DNA of 64,000 nt from Lachnospiraceae bacterium UBA3689 (GTDB lineage: Bacteria > Bacillota > Clostridia > Lachnospirales > Lachnospiraceae), in assembly GCA_002371465.1 (NCBI GenBank), contig DFIU01000003.1, positions 53,269-117,268 on the forward strand, read 5' to 3'. Position numbers and translations under genes: made by a program. How positions within the stretch are numbered: the first letter of the stretch is position 1; every line of letters starts with the position of its first letter. Under the pieces are notes generated by a model. The model was not told where the DNA came from. It saw only the letters and a program-made list of their open reading frames with translations, and did no database searches. Below, in pieces: positions 61,239 to 64,000 of this stretch.

Positions 61239-62411
61239 ATGAAGAGGGAGGCTATGATCGCAAAATTCAAGGAACTGTACGGAGAGGGAGGCGAGATCCG
61301 GACCTTTTTCGCGCCGGGGCGGGTCAATTTGATCGGCGAGCATACGGATTACAACGGCGGACACGTATTTCCCTGCGCCCTGACTGTGGGAACCTGCGCG
61401 GCAGTCCGTTTGAGGCAGGATCGGCAGGTGAATTTCGCCTCCCTCAATGTGCGGGACGGCGAAATTCGCTCGGTCAGCCTGGATGACCTGACCTACCGGA
61501 AAGAGGATCGGTGGACCAACTACCCCAAGGGGGTCCTTTCTATTTTCAAGGACCGGGGAAATGATCTGCCCTATGGCTTTGACGTCCTCTTCTATGGGAA
61601 TATTCCAAGCGGGGCGGGACTTTCTTCCTCCGCCTCAATCGAAGTGCTGACGGCGCTTATCGTCCGGGATCTCTACCATCTGGATCACCTGAACCGGATC
61701 GACCTGGCGGTCATCGCCCAGCGGGCTGAGAGCCACTATGTCGGCGTGCAGTGCGGCATTATGGACCAGTTCGCCTCCGCCTTAGGCAAGAAGGACCAGG
61801 CGATCTTCCTCAGTACGGCGACGATGAAGTACAGCTATATTCCGCTTCGCCTCACCGGGCTTCATCTTGTTCTGACCAACAGCGGCGTCCGCCACAAGCT
61901 GGGGGAATCCGAATACAATGTCCGGATCAGGGAGTGCCAGAAGGCGCTGAAAAAGCTGCAGACCGTCGCCAATATCAAGTCCCTCTGCGACCTGTCCACC
62001 GACCAGTTTGAAAGCTGCAAGGATGTGATTATGGATCCCGTCCTGACTAAGCGGGCAAGACACGCCGTCTATGAAAATGCCCGCACGATCCGGGCAGTCA
62101 GCGCGCTTCGCGCCAACCACCTTCAGCATTTCGGCGAGCTGATGAATGCCTCCCACGCCTCTCTGCGGGACGACTATGAGGTTTCCTGCCCCGAGATCGA
62201 CTACCTGGTGGACCTGGCGCAGGGACTTGAAGGCGTCTACGGCAGCCGGATGACCGGGGGCGGCTTCGGCGGCTGTACGGTCAGCCTGGTGGAAGACAGC
62301 GCTATTGATACCTTCCGGGACCTCCTTGACAGCAGGTATAAGGACCGCTTTAATCTCGTACCCCAGTTCTATGTGGTCGAATCGGGGGATGGAGCAAGAG
62401 AACTGAAATAA
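61239..62411 (+). CDS. galK: Galactokinase
   Basis: The 390-residue GHMP kinase phosphorylates galactose at C1 in the Leloir pathway. It has the N-terminal sugar motif RVNLIGEHTDYNGG, the ATP loop PSGAGLSSSASIEV, and the third motif GSRMTGGGFGGCTVSLV. All match galactokinase rather than mevalonate or homoserine kinase. GGGGAGG precedes the ATG. No galT or galE is adjacent, so the rest of the pathway lies elsewhere. The integrated element begins just downstream. Confidence 0.94.
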   Translation: MKREAMIAKFKELYGEGGEIRTFFAPGRVNLIGEHTDYNGGHVFPCALTVGTCAAVRLRQDRQVNFASLNVRDGEIRSVSLDDLTYRKEDRWTNYPKGVLSIFKDRGNDLPYGFDVLFYGNIPSGAGLSSSASIEVLTALIVRDLYHLDHLNRIDLAVIAQRAESHYVGVQCGIMDQFASALGKKDQAIFLSTATMKYSYIPLRLTGLHLVLTNSGVRHKLGESEYNVRIRECQKALKKLQTVANIKSLCDLSTDQFESCKDVIMDPVLTKRARHAVYENARTIRAVSALRANHLQHFGELMNASHASLRDDYEVSCPEIDYLVDLAQGLEGVYGSRMTGGGFGGCTVSLVEDSAIDTFRDLLDSRYKDRFNLVPQFYVVESGDGARELK

Positions 62412-62506
62412 AAAGGGTTTTATTTAACAAATTGTTTTCAATGGTGGAACACGAAAAAGCCTTAAAAGAAGGGATTTTCTATATGTTTTGTAACTGGAAA
62501 CTGACC

Positions 62507-62528
62507 ATTTGCCACCAATTTGCCACCA
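62507..62528. repeat. Perfect 11-bp tandem direct repeat near the integrase (candidate att or arm sites)
   Basis: ATTTGCCACCA occurs twice without a gap (62507-62517 and 62518-62528), between galK and the integrase gene. Repeats of this size beside a tyrosine recombinase often serve as integrase binding sites or mark the attachment region. Confidence 0.5.
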
Positions 62529-62541
62529 TGATTTGAAAATT

Positions 62542-62580
62542 GCCGCTGAACTGTTCAATCTGTTCAGCGGCTTATTTTTT
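62542..62580. terminator. Terminator between galK and the integrase gene
   Basis: GCCGCTGAAC pairs perfectly with GTTCAGCGGC around a ten-base loop, followed by TTATTTTTTA on the plus strand. It can also end integrase transcription on the other strand. Confidence 0.7.
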
Positions 62581-63796
62581 ATGCTAGATGTGAAATTTGT
62601 TCAAAGAGCTCAACCGTTTCATTCTTCATGCTGTCTGTATCGTGGACATAGGCATTCATAGTAGTTTGGATGCTAGAATGCCCTAACCGTTCCTGAACGT
62701 CCTTGATGGGGGCGCCAGCTTGAATCAACATGGTGGCGTGGGTATGCCGCAAGGAATGATAATTAAAATCAATGTTCAATTCTTTGCGGCATACGTCACA
62801 GACATATGTAAATGAATATGGGAAAAGCGCCTTCCCGGAATCATAGACACAGACAAAATCAGTCATAGTCAAATCAGAGAAGCTATCACGTTTGCAGCTA
62901 ATGATCTGGTATGTAGTGTTTCCTCTTTTATCTTTCCCAGGCTGTACATAGTATTCAACGAATTGCGATCCTAATTCTATACGTTTCTTCTGTTTGTGCT
63001 TGTGCGCCGCCAGAAGAATCTTTTGGAGTGTGGCACCATACCGGATAGAGCGAACGGATGATTCTGTTTTGGGAGATTGAAAGAACCATCCCTGCTTTCG
63101 TATTACCTGACGATCAATCTTAATGGTTTGGTTCTTTAGGTCGATTCTATCCCACGTCAAGGCAAAACATTCAGAAATCCGAACGCCAGTATAATACCCT
63201 ATCATGATTGGTATATAGAACGGCGATGATTCCGGAAAACGTTCAAGAATTCGTTTCATATCGGATTCTGGTATGAAATGGTGAACGGCAGATTTCTTTT
63301 TTTCATACCTTGGGATTTTTACTCGTTCAGCGGGGTTATACTGAATGTAGTTCAACGGCTCAACCGCATAGTTCAATGCTACGACCAACACCACAAGGAT
63401 CACACGGACTGTCTGACGGGCAAGCCCTTCTTTCTTCAGGGTGTTGACGTATTCCTGAATGGGTCCAGTGGTCAGAGATTTCAGCCTATAATTTCCAAAT
63501 TGTGGTTTCAGGTGTTTTCTAATTATGCTACCGTAAATCCGTTGCGTCGTATACTTGCAATGCATTTCTACATACTGTCCAAGCCATAGATCAAGGAAAT
63601 CGGCAACGGTAATTTCTGACGGTGTGAAAATCTGACCACCATTATTGTATTCATTCAGGGCAGCGGCAAGCGCCGCTTCGGCATCCTTCTTAGTGGTAAA
63701 GCCACCTTTTTCTTTCTTCTGACGCTTTCCGTCAACTTTCCCCATGTCAAAATAGTATGACCATGTTTTCCCACGCTTGCGTGTTCCGCCTTTCAT
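62579..63796 (-). CDS. Tyrosine recombinase (integrase) of an integrated element
   Basis: The 405-residue recombinase has an N-terminal arm-binding domain (1-50, KGGFTTKKDAEAALAAAL), a SAM-like core-binding domain (about 62-165) and the catalytic domain. Arg206 (TGVRISECFALTWD), His347 and Arg350 (HSLRHTHATM), His373 (LGHSSIQTTM) and the nucleophile Tyr383 are all present. An insertion around 280-340 contains CDVC. This is the integrase type of ICEs and prophages in Firmicutes. ATG 63796 follows GGTGG; an in-frame ATG at 63862 adds 22 residues. It reads towards galK, so the element probably continues to the right of the window. Confidence 0.9.
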   Translation of the reverse strand: MKGGTRKRGKTWSYYFDMGKVDGKRQKKEKGGFTTKKDAEAALAAALNEYNNGGQIFTPSEITVADFLDLWLGQYVEMHCKYTTQRIYGSIIRKHLKPQFGNYRLKSLTTGPIQEYVNTLKKEGLARQTVRVILVVLVVALNYAVEPLNYIQYNPAERVKIPRYEKKKSAVHHFIPESDMKRILERFPESSPFYIPIMIGYYTGVRISECFALTWDRIDLKNQTIKIDRQVIRKQGWFFQSPKTESSVRSIRYGATLQKILLAAHKHKQKKRIELGSQFVEYYVQPGKDKRGNTTYQIISCKRDSFSDLTMTDFVCVYDSGKALFPYSFTYVCDVCRKELNIDFNYHSLRHTHATMLIQAGAPIKDVQERLGHSSIQTTMNAYVHDTDSMKNETVELFEQISHLA

Positions 63797-63834
63797 ATAA
63801 AATACCACCTTTCTTGATTGAGATATAGCAAGGA

Positions 63835-63864
63835 AAATGGTATACTTTATATGTATAGCCATTT
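63835..63864 (-). promoter_or_regulatory. Inverted repeat upstream of the integrase gene
   Basis: AAATGGTATAC (63835-63845) and GTATAGCCATTT (63853-63864) form an inverted repeat with one bulged base and an AT-rich centre. It lies where the integrase promoter is expected and may be an operator. Confidence 0.35.
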
Positions 63865-63902
63865 CCTTTTTTCACACATTAGGTTCTGGTTGTTCATCCT
63901 TT

Positions 63903-63936
63903 ACCGCCGGTATTGCAGTACCGGCGGTATTTTTTG
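63903..63936 (+). terminator. Strong terminator-like hairpin upstream of the integrase gene
   Basis: ACCGCCGGTA pairs perfectly with TACCGGCGGT around a six-base loop, followed by ATTTTTTG on the plus strand. No plus-strand gene leads into it within the window, so its role is unclear. Confidence 0.65.
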
Positions 63937-63974
63937 TTCAAAGTGTTCAACGATGTTCAACGCTAGCCTTGAAC
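63936..63974. repeat. GTTCAA direct repeats at the element side of the integrase
   Basis: GTTCAA occurs at 63936, 63945 and 63955, near one helical turn apart, and inverted (TTGAAC) at 63969-63974. This spacing suits a multimer-binding site such as an integrase or excisionase arm region or an element repressor operator. Confidence 0.4.
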
Positions 63975-64000
63975 ATCCTCTCAATTTTTTTAACTATGTT

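Noticed and set aside
62412..64000. A complete prophage
   Set aside because: Only the integrase and flanking repeats are inside the window. No phage structural or replication genes are seen, so the element type is left open.

Overview
The window looks like a chromosomal segment of an anaerobic Clostridia-type Firmicute, most likely a Lachnospiraceae member. Supporting signs are strong GGAGG ribosome binding sites with some GTG and TTG starts, the pth-mfd-foldase gene order, a DUF1002 protein, a reverse rubrerythrin, glycogen genes and a sugar ABC system with AraC regulators. Base composition looks balanced to slightly GC-rich by eye. The family assignment is inference from gene content, not from a marker phylogeny. 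No rRNA, tRNA or CRISPR array was found.

Layout. 1-641: the end of an antitoxin gene and its PIN-domain toxin. 841-4884: a membrane-anchored clostripain-type protease, then rpe and a HAD phosphatase that overlap. 4891-5693: a strong two-way terminator, a small membrane protein and a decayed reading frame. 5694-8546: trkA-trkH potassium uptake. 8867-12010: a copper module, with a CsoR operator inside its promoter, csoR, and a CopA ATPase with a CopZ-like domain at its C-terminus. 12323-19047: a DEDDh exonuclease, a three-hydrolase cell wall enzyme, a membrane Ser/Thr kinase and an Ig-like surface protein. 19175-24850: ileS and glgP. 25063-28648: a TPR protein with a degenerate AAA+ domain, then rsmA. 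28970-34352: DUF1002 protein, rubrerythrin, an acyltransferase and a DUF2298 membrane protein. 34547-37556: metG and tatD. 37572-47279: an arabinose-type ABC transporter (ATPase, permease, binding protein), two AraC-family regulators and a large DUF5107-TPR protein. 47434-51777: a YjbR-like protein, a DUF362 ferredoxin protein and glgB with a histone-H1-like tail. 52030-54636: a CtpE-like P-type ATPase. 54786-60968: a 77-residue protein coupled to a CobW-like G domain, then pth, mfd and a foldase-like lipoprotein. 61239-62411: galK. 62507-64000: the integrase end of an integrated element, with tandem repeats that may mark its attachment region.

How the genes fit together. Most of the window is housekeeping: translation (ileS, metG, rsmA, pth), repair (mfd, tatD), ion balance (trkAH, copper, CtpE-like) and glycogen storage (glgP, glgB). 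The accessory interest lies in sugar uptake and sensing at 37.5-47.3 kb, the surface and signalling block at 13.4-19.0 kb, and mobile DNA at both ends. The most useful new leads are the CopA-CopZ fusion with a possible internal start, the AAA+ domain that appears unable to hydrolyse ATP, the kinase and Ig-like surface protein pair, the DUF5107-TPR protein beside an arabinose transporter, and the coupled 77-residue/CobW-like pair.
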